Origin: Acanthacorydalis orientalis
Taxonomy: Eukaryota > Arthropoda > Insecta > Megaloptera > Corydalidae
Length of the DNA: 64,000 nucleotides
Direction of reading: 5' to 3'
Assembly: GCA_034766995.1 (NCBI GenBank)
Contig: CM068314.1
Location: 37,840,208 to 37,904,207 of the forward strand
Shown here: piece by piece, positions 1 through 12,202 of the stretch
How positions within the stretch are numbered: position 1 is the stretch's first letter
Layout: the number at the start of each line of letters is the position of its first letter
Position numbers and translations under genes: made by a program
The notes under the pieces: generated by a model
Database searches by the model: none
What the model saw: the letters and a program-made list of their open reading frames with translations, nothing else
Told to the model about the DNA's origin: nothing

Positions 1-418
1 AAAGATATTTTTATTATTTAAAATAGCTTTTAATGGTTGAGCAACAAATCGATGTAAACTTTAAATCTGAATATAAATAACTTCATTTTTTAAAAAATTA
101 AGTATTTATTATTTTCTTGGTATTAAACATTTAATGTTTAGGTACCAAAGTAATATTAAAATAAAAATATATTAGTATTATTTAATGGGAAAAAATTAAA
201 AAAAAAACTATTTTCTTTTTTGAAATGAGGTTAAGCATTTTTAGATAACATTTGTACGTTTAATGAAAAGTACAAGTTATGAAACTTTAATTATGATAAA
301 TACTTTTTATTTATAAAGTCAAACGCTGCACTAAAAGGGATGTAACTATATGAAAACATATACAGCTGCGTCCCTCTCAAGGAGTACACGAATCAAGTTA
401 TTCTTCAAACCGCGCTCG

Positions 419-420
<2 letters not shown>
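1..420. other. AT-rich spacer with a GC-richer end
   Basis: No gene is visible. The last ~100 bases (about 325-420) are noticeably less AT-rich and end in ACCGCGCTCGTA directly against a (TA)n tract. That is the same arrangement as the Helitron-like ends elsewhere in the window (a GC-rich terminus abutting TA repeats), but I could not align it to them convincingly. Confidence 0.5.

Positions 421-491
<71 letters not shown>
421..491. repeat. (TA)n microsatellite, ~70 bp
   Basis: A nearly pure TA dinucleotide run directly follows a GC-richer terminus (ACCGCGCTCGTA). A second (TA)n tract lies at about 677-713. Confidence 0.95.
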
Positions 492-678
492 TAAAATTAT
501 CCAGAATCAGATTAATTGTTTAATAGATATCACACAAAAATATTCCAAAATAACAAAATGATCAAAATGTTTATCTACAAATGAAATTTTATTTTTGGTT
601 TGAACTTGTTTCATTAGAGTTTTGAGTGATAAATCGGTGTATTTATAATTATCATTAAGAAGACTGTGTATGTGTATA

Positions 679-718
<40 letters not shown>

Positions 719-719
719 G

Positions 720-1604
720 TAAAAATTAATTCGGTATCAGACAAGTTGAAGCCACATTGGAGCGAGAGGAGGAGGTGATAATCTGATAGGGCTAGGTCCA
801 GTACGTCGTATGAAAGAGAACTTCCCAGCACAACGGAAAAATTACAACTTCGATGTCTTTCGTAATGTACGACCGAGCGTTGTCATGCTGCAAATTACTT
901 TCTTTGTTCCCTCACAAGTGAATGGTCTTTCTCTCTCTAATTCGTCACTCAAACAGATGAGCTGTTGTTCTGAACGCTCTGAAATTACAATCTGATCAGG
1001 TTCGAGTAACTCGTAATATACCACACCTTTAATATACCACCATATATACAAAAAATAGTTTTTTGGTATGAATATTTGGTTTCAGAGTCGATTTCGGTTA
1101 TTCACCGGGCGTAATCCATGATTGTAGGCTTTTACTATTGACGTACAAGAGCCTTTTTTCATCCTTGGTTGTGATTTTATATAAAAAATCGTTCCTTTTG
1201 AATCTTGTTAGCGAAAACATAGCCGTATCACATCTTTTTTTGTTTTTCGAGTTGAACTCTTGTGGAATCCATTGACCTAGCTTTTGAATTCTTCACATAT
1301 ATTGTTAACTATTGCTTACTCCATAACTCCGATTGTTGCGAGTTCCTGTTCAGTCAGAGGAGGTTTCGCTTAACAATGTGCTCAAACTCTGTCTTCAAAT
1401 TTTTTTGATTGTTCAGAACGTTCTCGATCGGAAAGGTCAAAATTACCACTCCGCAACTTTTGAATGCATTTTTTGCATGTTTTATGTGTCAGAAAACTTT
1501 CCCCTAAATCTAAAAAATCATTTCTGTGGCTCCTGCAGTATTTTTTTATACTGGAATGCGAAAAATATGCAATTCTTAACATGTTGCTTTTCGGACACTA
1601 TCAT
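720..1604 (-). pseudogene. Mos1/mauritiana-like mariner transposase, decayed and C-terminally truncated
   Basis: This is a remnant of a cut-and-paste transposase of the mariner family (DD34D). Reading the minus strand from an ATG at 1604, frame-shifted segments follow family order: EKQHVKNCIFFAFQYKK (N-terminal helix), THKTCKKCIQKLRSGNFDLS (helix-turn-helix region), the first catalytic aspartate in TTKDEK (about 1155), a WITPGE segment, YIWWYIKGVVYYELL, the second aspartate in LQHDNAR (about 880) and the third in DYHLL (about 770). Several stops and frameshifts break the frame, so it is not functional. About 295 of the usual ~345 codons can be followed. The C-terminal ~45 codons and the 3' terminal inverted repeat are missing where the (TA)n tract at 677-713 begins. 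The family call rests on the ordered motifs known for mariner transposases. Confidence 0.88.
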
Positions 1605-1639
1605 CTTCACTTCTGTTTTGTGAAGGTATACAAACTGCA

Positions 1640-1950
1640 TGGACAAGGTATATAATTTTTTTAAATGTAAAGTTTGATAATTCAAAACAACAAGAATATA
1701 TTTTATTTTAAAAGAAAGTTCTTATTGATTCAATTTAAAGGCACTTACAAGAATTTTTACATCTCATATATATATATATATATATATATACATATTTAAA
1801 TTCCAATAATACTTTAATTGTAAATTAACATTTTTATTGGCCAGTAAAGTAATTTATTAATCTTTTTAATATAAGTAACTGATTCATTGGATCTCGTATT
1901 AATATATGTTTAAATATATAATTGTCAATACACTTTATATAAAGTATAAT

Positions 1951-2006
<56 letters not shown>

Positions 2007-2470
2007 AAAAAAGATTTTACTATTTTAATTACTCGTGCACGTGCGCGCGCGTACACACACATATATTTATATATAAATATGTATATATATATATATATTT
2101 CTATAAATAAATCTAATATGTAAAATTTCTTTGTACCTCATCATATATTTTTTATTGTATTAACTGATATACTTATTAACTTTTAATTTATTTATGTTTG
2201 TTTAAAATCATATCATTTGCTACTAATATACTGCATGATATTTATTGTTCTTATTATCTTTGTTTTCCTTATATACGCAGAACAATACTATAATTAATGT
2301 AGTTCTCTGTATGACAAAACAATATAGAAATTTAACACATCAAGTATCACAATAGTACACATACATTATATGTTTAGTTAAATATAGACACAGAAACATA
2401 CTCATGCACTCTCTTTAAAACACATCTGGACAATTGTAATGTTAAACACATCTCGCACGAACACAATAAT
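1640..2470. other. AT-rich spacer with TA and CA/CG dinucleotide tracts
   Basis: No gene is visible. There are (TA)n tracts at about 1767-1792 and 1955-2002. At about 2033-2060 a mixed purine-pyrimidine alternation (CACGTGCGCGCGCGTACACA) of possible Z-DNA-forming type leads into further TA repeats. Confidence 0.6.
1955..2002. repeat. (TA)n microsatellite
   Basis: TA run of about 48 bp, 30 bp upstream of a CG/CA alternating tract. Confidence 0.9.
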
Positions 2471-2478
2471 TTTATTAA

Positions 2479-2761
2479 AATGTTCGGACGAGAGGTGAAT
2501 CATTAAACAGAACGCTTCAAAGCTCAGAACCTCTTACCGAAGGCAGAGAGATACTTGAGTCAACATTAACAGGGCATCACGCATTAGACAGCGACATTAC
2601 AACCATAACCACAACCTGGCAAACCACTGTTTGAGAACAGACCATTGAAACAAAATGATGAAAAGTATGTCGTGGAAGAATTAAGTTTCTGTTCGTTCGG
2701 TAAACGATTATTGTATTTTTATGAAAATACGATTCATATTATTAACATTTTATTGATTTAA
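2479..2761 (+). other. GC-richer island with two overlapping short open frames, unrecognised
   Basis: This island stands out from the surrounding AT-rich DNA. Frame A is open without a start codon from 2479 to a TGA at 2632 (51 codons, including LNRTLQSSEPLTEGREILES). Frame B is open from 2609 to a TAA at 2759 (50 codons, including KPLFENRPLKQNDEKYVVEE). Both are polar and unlike translated microsatellite, and a single frameshift near 2609-2630 would join them. A GGTAAAC near 2699 is a weak splice-donor candidate. I recognise no domain. It could be a decayed transposon ORF, an old exon, or chance. Confidence 0.35.
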
Positions 2762-4060
2762 TAACAAAATAATATATAAGTAAAAAATGATGATTAGGTA
2801 CCTAACAAAAAAAGGAGTTATTATTGAATACATTAAGCTTTTTTCAGAGGTTTGATACTAAAGATATCATAATATTAAAAATATAAGTTTAATTTTAAAA
2901 ATATTTTATTTTATCTGGCCTTTTAATAAAATTAGTTTACATGAAATGTTCGCCATTTTTTACGACTCTTATTCATTTAATACTTAATAATAAGTAATAC
3001 TTAATACAAATATAAAATAATAGTTCTTATAAAAAAGTGAAATATGAAAACTATTTTACAAAACAGAAGTTTTAGAAATGGTATTAAAAGCATCAAATTA
3101 AAATAAAATCAATTCACATCTATGATTGTTTACTGAACATCACCGTAACAAAATAACAAACAATAATTCTCTTAAATTACATTGTACGGATATACTACAA
3201 TTCATTTAAGCATAATTTCTGCTATGTAAATAAAACAAGATATAAATTAGAATTATGTTAGGCTTAAAATAGAATTAAATCCTTTATTTGATTTATTTTG
3301 CACATTATAGTCAAGTATCGACAACATTGTTATTAAAATTTTAATGCGTAGTACTTCGGTAATTTTGCATGTGGATAATTAACGCCAGCGGATGTTCTGT
3401 TATTAGAAATATGGGGTACTAATTTTTAACGCGAATAAAAGCTTCTTAAAACAAAAAATATTTTTGTTTCATCGATATTTATTAAAATGCATTGAAACAT
3501 TTTTCCGGATATTTAATATGCATTTTGAATAGAAATTGTTTTCAATATCTTTATTATTTATCTATTTCTAAAAATATCTATGTATGGGTTATATATATAT
3601 ATAATATGTATACACATATACACAAATATATATAGTTTTTAACAGTAATGAGTGGTACAACCAATTGTTATGTAGATAATTATTGTCTTTGCTTTTATAA
3701 GTTATTTGTAAGTGCAAACAATGTATGTAATTCGGTTAATTAGAATTACTGCTTAGAAAAATGATTGTACTGCATAATATTAAATATATAAAGTACAAAA
3801 ACTGTTTTAATAAAAATTTATTTTCAAGTTCTATCTAAAAATGTTTGTTTTGAATTTTGTTCATTCAAATAATAAATAGATTAAAATTGTTCTATATTTA
3901 AAATGACCGAATATCAGGTTACAATATATATAATTTATATTTTCAATATTTATACTTAAGTTTTAAATAATTTTCCAAAATTCATCCCAAGTAATATGTT
4001 TTCATTGGTTTTGATGTACACTTTAATATTTACCCATTTTTCATACTTTAACTACATAAA
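2762..4060. other. AT-rich spacer, nothing recognised
   Basis: Dense stops in all frames and no recognisable repeat except a short TA/CA tract near 3590-3635. Confidence 0.6.
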
Positions 4061-4064
4061 CACG

Positions 4065-4200
4065 ATGAGATAGACTTTCCTCTGACTCTGAGAGTATATA
4101 AGATTTTGTCGCCTCTAAGAAACAGCACTAAAACCACATTGAAACCTTAATAGCAGGTCGTGTGGAATGATTGTACAGCGAACAGTTCAGCACCCCCATA
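4065..4200. other. GC-richer island, unrecognised
   Basis: About 130 bases with clearly higher GC than the flanks (for example around ACTTTCCTCTGACTCTGAG and CAGGTCGTGTGGAATG), ending against TA and poly-T tracts at 4197-4222. There is no open frame worth naming. It may be a decayed element end or an old exon. Confidence 0.3.
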
Positions 4201-4573
4201 TATATATATATTTTTTTTTTTTTGATAAAACTTTATTTGCACTATACTCACAAACTATGTGTACAGAAAGTACTAACACGTATGTTTGTTACATATATAA
4301 ACTCACGTAACTATTGACATCACTCCAATTTTAACGGCAAATATAAATGTTCAGAAAAAAAAACGCTGAGTTGTATTTTATCACGTTTTATGTTTATTTT
4401 TTTATTTGATATTCGATAATTGATAAGTCTAAATAATTTACTTCCAAATATTTTATACACTATATAAATATTTTACGATCAGTTAATAATTGCGATCACA
4501 ATTTTATTGCACTATTGTTGTTTGCTATAAAAAATAATATATTGGGCTATAATAGAATTTTATGATTTAGTAA

Positions 4574-4615
<42 letters not shown>

Positions 4616-4819
4616 CAATAAGACCTCTTAGTTTTTTGTAAATTAATTATTTCATTGATGTAGTAAAATTATGATAGTTTATTATCATAGATTAAAATTC
4701 TTTTCTAATGTGTATAACAAAAAGAATAAAATCTTAATTACTAAAAGAAATACTCTATCCATTTCCCTTTATTTACTTAGAAGAGGGGTTAATTAAATTC
4801 ACCATTCTGTCATCTTAAT

Positions 4820-5363
4820 TTAGGGTGGTGGGAAAATAATTGCCGTTTTTGCTTTCTGAATTCTAACCTTAATTTTTTCAATGAAAGTGTTATGTCAACG
4901 TGTTAATCCTAATATCATTTTAAAGTACATTTTTCGGTATGTATTTCAGTAACATTGACTTTGGTCTTATTATTAATTTTTTTCCAAATTGGGCTATTGA
5001 ATTAAAAATGAAGAAGTAGTAAACAAGAGCAATTTTTGTATGAATTCAACAGACACTGCTCGTAAACTAAACGATGCTTTTGATGTGGGTATTGTTAAGA
5101 AATATACGGTACAATGGTCGTTTCCAAGATCTCTTGCTGGGGGCAAGAACCTTGAAAATAAATAAGGTTGCAGGCGTCTTTCAGTTCATAACGACCGACT
5201 GAAGGCGTTAGTTGAATCAGAACCACGCACAACAATCTGAGAGCTTTGCACAAAAGTTAGGCATTAGTCATCCAATAATTCTACACCACTTAAAACCATT
5301 CAAATTAAAATATGTATATAAATTTGAAGGTCATAAACTGCAATTATTTTTCTACCAACCTAA
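4820..5363 (+). mobile_element. Internally deleted Hsmar1/SETMAR-type mariner (MITE), copy 1
   Basis: This 544-bp non-autonomous mariner derivative is bounded by imperfect terminal inverted repeats. The left end begins TTAGGGTGGTGGGAAAATAA. The right end read inward begins TTAGGTTGGTAGAAAAATAA. Both resemble the known Hsmar1 terminus TTAGGTTGGT. TA follows the right end at 5364; the left TA is mutated. Inside, starting near 5041, are decayed pieces of the transposase DNA-binding region: TARKLNDAFDVG, VKKYTVQW, SVHNDRLKALVESEPRTT and LGISHPIILHHLK. The frame then runs straight into KFEGHK and the right terminal repeat, so the whole DDD catalytic domain is absent. Copies at 21336 and 31069 share the same junction, so the deletion predates their spread. 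Stops and frameshifts rule out a working protein. Confidence 0.9.
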
Positions 5364-5365
5364 TA

Positions 5366-6900
5366 GCAACGAAACAAGTGTGCGTGTGTTAATGTGAGTT
5401 AATCTTTAAATGTTCTAAATTGTTTCTTTACACTATATCTTAATTAATAAGATGTCTTTTTTTACAATCAAATGGAAACGCACTTTAATTTAAAATAATT
5501 TGAACTTTTATTAATGAAGTATTAAAATATTAAATGTTTTATTAATAATTGTGAAAACTTATTTCTGCGCAATTGTTATCGTATAGCGAGAAAGTTTTTT
5601 AAAAAAAGTTAAAAAATAAAATTAACCAGCACAAATTATAAATAAATCTTTACTGAAAGAACAGTGTAGATTTAAATAAGTTTGTCACCTTAAATGTCGT
5701 TTATGGTTCCTAGCAAATTTAAATAAAATCAAGAGAAGGAGTAATACTAAAATTTCATTTGTTTAAAAATATGTATTGTATACAACTATTCAGTAATCAT
5801 AAATATAGTTTAATGAAAAAATAACATAGGAATGTGTAATTGTTTCATGTAGTAAGTGATAATACTATTTTAAAATTATTTTTTTTTCAATGAGAAATTC
5901 CAATAATGTTTTATATATCGAAAATAGATTTACTATGTCATAGTTTTTGTCTGTATACACAAAACCTGAATATTTTCTTAGCGTTATTCTGGTTAATTTT
6001 TTTTATATCGAAATATATAAATATATAAACATTATTAAAATGTTGCTTATAGTGTCATAAAATCTAAAATGATGCATGATAATTGTTTGAAATATAAAAA
6101 AATCTACAGTGTACATCGATGTTTCCTGAAGTAAAAATAGTATTCTAATAATTTTATAAAAATGCATAATTTTACACAGTTACAGAATTATTTTTCTGGA
6201 GTTTAATTAAAAATTTACTAATTGAGTTAATTAAAAATGAAATAATTTTTAAAATTGAATATTTTACTGATCAACATTTTGTTATGAATACTAAAGTTGA
6301 AATTACAGAAATGTTTTTTTCGTTTCTATCTCGTTTAATGTTGAGATTTTTAATTTATTAATTTAAATGAAGCAATTGAATATAGATGACGGATTAAAAT
6401 TTTAAAAGATTAAATTATGCATAGCAAATACATTTTAGTAAAGAATATTCGTTTTGTAGGTCTAATATATTTTATAAGATTTGTTATTTTCATAAATAAT
6501 AAAAAATATTGTAGGTGTTTCACGCTCACAACGTGTGAAGAGGTATTTGTGAATTTGTATTTACATGCATTTTTAATTCCGTTATGTTAATATTTACTTG
6601 TAATATCTCTTTTTCAATTTGTATCTGTTTATATCTATTTATATTTTTTTATTTTTCAATTCATAAAACAAATAAAAATGAAACATATTAAACGCGCTTC
6701 AGAATTTTATTTTATAGGATGTTTAAAAAGAGCTGTAGTATTATGAATATATATATATTGAAACCGTATAAAATGGTGATCTAAAAATATTTCAGCATCA
6801 GTTTCAACCGCAGAAATCTACTGATGCACACTGTTCAAATAAAAGCCATCCGATCCTTTTGATATTTAAATTTACGATTTTTGAACCTTTTCTTTCATTT
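5366..6900. other. AT-rich spacer, nothing recognised
   Basis: No coding potential, no long microsatellite and no recognisable repeat. Confidence 0.6.
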
Positions 6901-6984
6901 TTATTATATTCACGGGACTATCGCTAAAAATATAACTCTACTAGTGTGAAACCGAAGTCATTTTATACAGGTGAACTTTGAACA

Positions 6985-7020
6985 TTTGTCAGGGAACCGC
7001 AAGGGTCCGACAAATTCCCC
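6985..7020 (+). other. Hairpin with a GNRA-type tetraloop
   Basis: At about 6986-7015 the sequence TTTGTC-AG-GGAACC-GCAA-GGGTCC-GACAAA can fold as two 6-bp helices (one internal mismatch, a 2-base bulge) closed by GCAA. It lies in a small GC-richer island. No known RNA family is recognised and it may be coincidental. Confidence 0.35.
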
Positions 7021-7278
7021 ACATATATAATAAAACCAGTTTTCAAAGCTTCCCCTTTAAGTCATTTGCATTCTATGCTTTTGCTAGTCATTTAACTTTT
7101 ACTACCGCTACTGAAAATGTTCAGATATGTGAGTCAGATAGCAGCTTAAAATAAGCTTTCAATAAACGTTCTGTTAAAGTGAAGTAGATAAAAATATAAA
7201 TGTTTGTGTATCATCGAAAGATTATGTTTGTTTTTCGATCCGAAATTATTAGTATTTTGTATCTCACAAATAAAGTAA

Positions 7279-7410
<132 letters not shown>

Positions 7411-7412
7411 TG

Positions 7413-7579
7413 TATCGACTACGTTGTAATATATCTGTGATAAGTTATATAAACACAATGAGTTTTAAAAAATATGTTTGTTTCATTCGGTTCATATACA
7501 TGCTTATAATTGGCAAGTGGGCAAGCGCAGTGAGACCGAACGTTGGTGAATACAACGAACAGGGGCCGAAGCCCCCAAG

Positions 7580-7580
<1 letters not shown>
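7413..7580 (+). mobile_element. Helitron-like 3' terminal fragment, copy 1
   Basis: This fragment is shared with those at 16459-16706 (minus) and 56271-56359. The common track includes ATGAGTTTTAAAAAATATGT, then TTTCATTCGG, ACATGCTTATAATTG and a GC-rich end. The end carries a perfect 5-bp hairpin GGGGC-CGAA-GCCCC (7562-7575) followed by CCAAGT, close to the Helitron signature of a terminal hairpin then CTRR-T. No transposase coding sequence is present. Both sides abut TA arrays (7280-7410 and 7580-7608). Assignment to Helitrons is inferred from terminal structure only. Confidence 0.6.

Positions 7581-7619
<39 letters not shown>
7580..7619. repeat. (TA)n(TG)n microsatellite
   Basis: TA run passing into TG repeats directly at the Helitron-like 3' end. 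Confidence 0.9.
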
Positions 7620-8238
7620 AAATCATTGATAACCAGGTACTTAAAAAGCTATGACTTTTACTAGTTATTGTCCTTCAACGGATTAATAATAGTTTAAAAT
7701 TTAAATTCAATCAAGTAAAAGAATTATTTAAAATATTCAGAAAAAGAAAATACAATTATGTTTCGTACATTGCTAATTGATCTTAGTATTATTAAATTTA
7801 ATTAGTTTTCGTACTTAAAAAAACGAAATATTAAATGCCGTACTGTACATTTTAATATAACAATAAACAAAAATTGAAGAAATCAAACAATTTCATTGAA
7901 ATTTTTCAGAAATAAATGAGTAAAAACGGACAAAAATGTAAATAGAATAATTAAAATATCACTTTTAACGGAAATTAAAAAAGTCATACAAGTTAATGAA
8001 ATATTAATTATAAAAATGATCTTGTGATTAATTAAAAAATGTGAATGACAATAATTTTAATGAATAGAATATAAAATGTTTTTATATTGGTTCAAATTTC
8101 GTTTCTTCAAGTATTTTCAAAGTAAAAGAATAAACTCTGGTGGAAAGTTTTCAAGTTGATTTTTTCGTTAAGTTTGTTTCTAAAGCATTCCAATGAAAAT
8201 AAAATGATCTTTTAAATATCCGCTTAAATAGTATATGC

Positions 8239-8269
<31 letters not shown>

Positions 8270-8718
8270 CACACACACACATACATTGAATATGCTAGTG
8301 TTATATCATAATTTAGTTAACTATTAAAATATCATCAGTTAATTGTTTTTTGTTAAACATAAATATTCCGTTTTGTTTCAATTCTGAAATCATTCGTTTG
8401 AAAAAAAAATATAATTTTGTAAATATTAACGAGATTTGTAAACGATATTTGTATTAATATGGTATTTAAATTCTGAAGTAAATGTAACATTTCAACTCTG
8501 AATTAATTTAATTGTAACCTTAATATACATTAGAATGACAGATAAGAGGCATACATTTCCAGACGAAATAACTGGGTCAAGAGAAGAAAATAATTATATA
8601 TGTGTAGAGTCATGCGAGATCATTTCATATACACATAGTCCGCACACTATACTTAATAAATGTGTACATGAATGAAAATAATATTTTTTTTTATATACAT
8701 ATACAATAAAATACACAT

Positions 8719-8769
<51 letters not shown>

Positions 8770-11330
8770 CAGAAATATGAATAATGAACGTATAATTAAT
8801 TTATAATTTTTCATAGAGTACACCAGAAAATTTTAGATTTAAACTTCATTATATTAAAAAAATCCATAACAGTGTTGAAATTAATTAGACAAGTAAAAAT
8901 TCATTAAAAGTGAATCTTGTGAATGAATAATTTACAGAAAAAATAATAATTTCATTTCAAAATATCTCTGAACTTTGTTGAGAGTACTATTTATCATAAA
9001 ATATATGTATTTTTCTATTAGTTCCCTAAAATAAAATAGTTTTGTATTCAATCAGTTTATTAAATTTTATAAAACATTGATTAACATGCGGTGATTAAAT
9101 AAATTATTTCACGTTCATTACCAATCGTTAATAATAACGTAATACCCTCTAAACAGTACTTATAATAATAACAATGTGAATCCTGATACATTTTAATTTC
9201 ATTGAAAATTAAAACTGAATAGATGGACATTATCTACATTTAACATTGCTATAGAATGCATGACAGATGTCCATTAAACGCGACGTATAAAAATTATTTT
9301 ATTCCTGTGTGAAAAAAAAACTCATTTATTTCGCCAGTGAACTGCAAATAAATTCAATTTGCTTATGAATTGGTGCCGTTGGTTTCTCTTGTATATTCGT
9401 GTTAATACTGAACGTACCAGAATAAATCACAGCCTTTCTACTACAGATATTTATACCCTTTTTGGTACTGTTTTTAAATTTTCAAGTTATTTTATAAATA
9501 AAATTTATGCACGTTGAGAATTTAAAATTTACATTTTTCAATTTATATTCTGCATTAATTTGATATTCATCATTGTTTTAATAGAATTTTACATTGTAAG
9601 CCTTAATAAATAAAATTTTCATTTACACCTGTACGAAATTTACTACGTACTATAAACGATATTTAAAGGTGACAAAAGTACTTCAGTCTAACCTGTTCTC
9701 TCTGCAAAGATTTATTTATAATTTGTGGTAGTTAATTTTATTATTGAACTTTTATTTTAAATTTGTCGCTTGACAATACTTCAGTTATTAAATATTTATA
9801 TAATGAACACTCTTAATAATATAAAATTCTTATTTTCAGTTGGTCTTAATTTTAATACAAATTGCTTGAACGTACATAGACAAATAAAAATTATTAATGT
9901 TCAAAATTTCTAATAAATTAATAATTGAAATTATAAAAAATTAAAATTACGTATTTTACAGTTACATCTATACTTACGAATCTCTGTCTCTTTCGGTACA
10001 ATATATTTTACCTTTACGAAATATGAAAGAAAGATGAAGAAAATTATTTATCTCCCGCTCAGTTACTTGATGTTATTGAGTTTATAATTACATTCATTCA
10101 TACATGGTAATAAATGCACGGGGAAATACACAAATATGAAAGATACTAGAATATATTGAAGATGACGAAAATGTCAGAATAAATTAACGTAGAACTAAAT
10201 TTTTGAATAATACAATTTCTCAATACATTTACAAATATTTTTTTACGAAATGTTCACTATGTTTTCGATGACAAACTATAAGAAATAGATTGTATACAAT
10301 CAATAGTTAATTTGGAGAATATGATTCAAAGTACTTTTACAGACTTAGAATAGGCTAAGTAAAATTTCTTTTTACAATCTTTCAAAAATTGCAGAGAAAA
10401 AACATATGCCAAGCAAACAAAACTTAAAAATTAATATATAAAATGTAATGATGTAAATGTGAACATTCATTAGTAAATATATTAATTTTCATACAATTCT
10501 TAAGTATCTGTGTATGTGTAATAAAATTAAGTGTTAACAGGTATTTGATAATTGCACCGAATTCAATAATTGCGCCCCCTTTCATTTTAACTGTCAGTTA
10601 TCAAATTAGTATCTTATCTCATTTTATAAAAAAGTTTTAAAAATGTAATAAAATAAAATATTTTCTGAAACTTAAATACTTTTCTAGAACCATATTAATT
10701 GAAAAAAGAAAATAATTATTTACTTCCATTTTATTACAAACGAGACATTTTATATCAAAACTAAAACAGGACACTGGTTGGAAAACTTGTAATAAATCTT
10801 ACTAAAGAATTAAGTCCAGATGGTCTTTTGCAGAAAGGAAATGTTGACAGATAACTTTTTTGATTTTATTTTAAAATAAAGTGATGTCATTCTGAACGAC
10901 AGCTTATTTTCAACAAAATATATTTGTAACAGAATTTACTGGATAGATCGAAAGGTTTTTTTATAAATATTATTTTTCTGTATCATATATAATACATTGG
11001 TAAATATACAAAAAATACTTACCTTTTATTTTTTTTATGAATTTATTGTTTTTTATTATTTTTATATTCTTTTATTTTTATAACTGCACATGTCATTTTA
11101 ATTATTTTAATGAATAAGTATTCCGAATAGGATAAAATCTTTTATATTTCACATAATGCTAATTTTCTATTAAAATGACAAATTGTCATTTTCACATATT
11201 CAACAACTTTTTGAGCTTATTATTAAAGATAGGGTTAAATCGAGAAAAAGGTTATTTTGTATAATTATATTTGTTAATAATTACAATCATTTTATAAATT
11301 TTAAAGTTGTGTGTGTCTTGGGATTCGTCT
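7620..11330. other. Long AT-rich spacer with microsatellites only
   Basis: No gene or recognisable transposon is visible over ~3.7 kb. Microsatellites lie at about 8238-8284 (TA then CA) and 8712-8764 (CA then TA). Confidence 0.6.
8712..8764. repeat. (CA)n(TA)n microsatellite
   Basis: A clean CA run grading into a TA run. Confidence 0.9.
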
Positions 11331-11367
11331 TTAGAATCACCCGGATGTTTCATTTCTGTCTGCCATC

Positions 11368-11403
11368 TTCAGATAGGTTTTGAGTCTTGGAGACCTACCT
11401 GAA
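11368..11403. other. Inverted repeat / hairpin
   Basis: TTCAGATAGGTTT is matched by AGACCTACCTGAA with about two mismatches across a ~10-base loop, in a small GC-richer patch (about 11310-11410). It could be a transposon subterminal structure. Function unknown. Confidence 0.4.
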
Positions 11404-11764
11404 TACTCGTATCGAAACATCTCGAAAAGTAGATATTAAGCTAAACTTATTATTTATTAGCATTAAAATGTTTTTTTTATCATGAGAAATTATGTAATGA
11501 TATATTAAAAATTGAAAAGTAAGCACACACTTCAATTTTTATACCAAATTATCAAAATAAATCAGTTTTAAATATTGTTTTTGATAAGCTTTAGCTAAAT
11601 AGTTAATTTTAGATATTTATTATGCAAATGCATTGTTGTACTCTATACATCTGGCAATTTTAATTATATAAAATGAATAGTTACAATGTTGTACATTGTA
11701 ACAATTTTTTTTCTAAAATTTCTGGCGAATCTGTAACTATCCACTTGCAAAAATAAATTATTTA

Positions 11765-11995
11765 CTGTATTGACTCTTTCGCTACTATAGCCGCCATTAA
11801 CAATTCAACTAATATCGCCTGATCAGTGCTGTAGGTGCCTTTAGGCGCTAATTGATATTATATGGATGATGCTGTTGACAACTAAAGGCGTATTTTTATT
11901 ATCTAGCATATCGATTGAATAAAATTCGAAGGCTACCAGCTCTATTACATTTCCAGTTCTCTGTTTGAGCCAATGGTTACCATATGCCACGCGCG
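11765..11995. other. GC-richer island with an inverted repeat, possible DNA-transposon remnant
   Basis: About 230 bases are clearly richer in GC than the flanks. Within it, TCAACTAATATCGCCT (11805-11820) pairs with AGGCGCTAATTGA (11843-11855) apart from a three-base gap, forming a stem-loop. The leading CTCTTTCGCTACTATAGCC is reminiscent of DNA-transposon termini, but I cannot assign a family. No open frame is visible. Confidence 0.3.
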
Positions 11996-12139
11996 CTCTG
12001 TATAATAATGTATAAAAAATTTATACAATTATAATAAGTATTCCGTCTAGACTTTTCAATCACATTATAATTTAATAATCAATAAATTCTCTTAATATTT
12101 TAAATTTATTTTATAAATTTATTTTGCCAGTAAATTATA

Positions 12140-12141
<2 letters not shown>

Positions 12142-12200
<59 letters not shown>
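12142..12200. repeat. (AT)n microsatellite, ~58 bp
   Basis: Nearly pure AT dinucleotide run. Confidence 0.95.

Positions 12201-12202
<2 letters not shown>

Noticed and set aside
491..676. Possible further Helitron-like copy between two (TA)n arrays
   Set aside because: Only a short CTAAAATTATCC-like similarity to the 5' part of the 16459-16706 copy could be found, and no GC-rich 3' end. Not enough to claim homology.
995..1015. GGTTCGAGT as a tRNA/SINE B box
   Set aside because: No A box or cloverleaf nearby, and the bases fall inside the recognisable mariner coding sequence (LLEPDQ).
1333..1655. Plus-strand open frames overlapping the first mariner
   Set aside because: They are antisense to the recognisable minus-strand transposase motifs.
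6810..6850. CTACTGATGCACACTG as a possible hammerhead ribozyme core
   Set aside because: The required CTGATGA core and GAAA partner are absent and no helix set could be formed.
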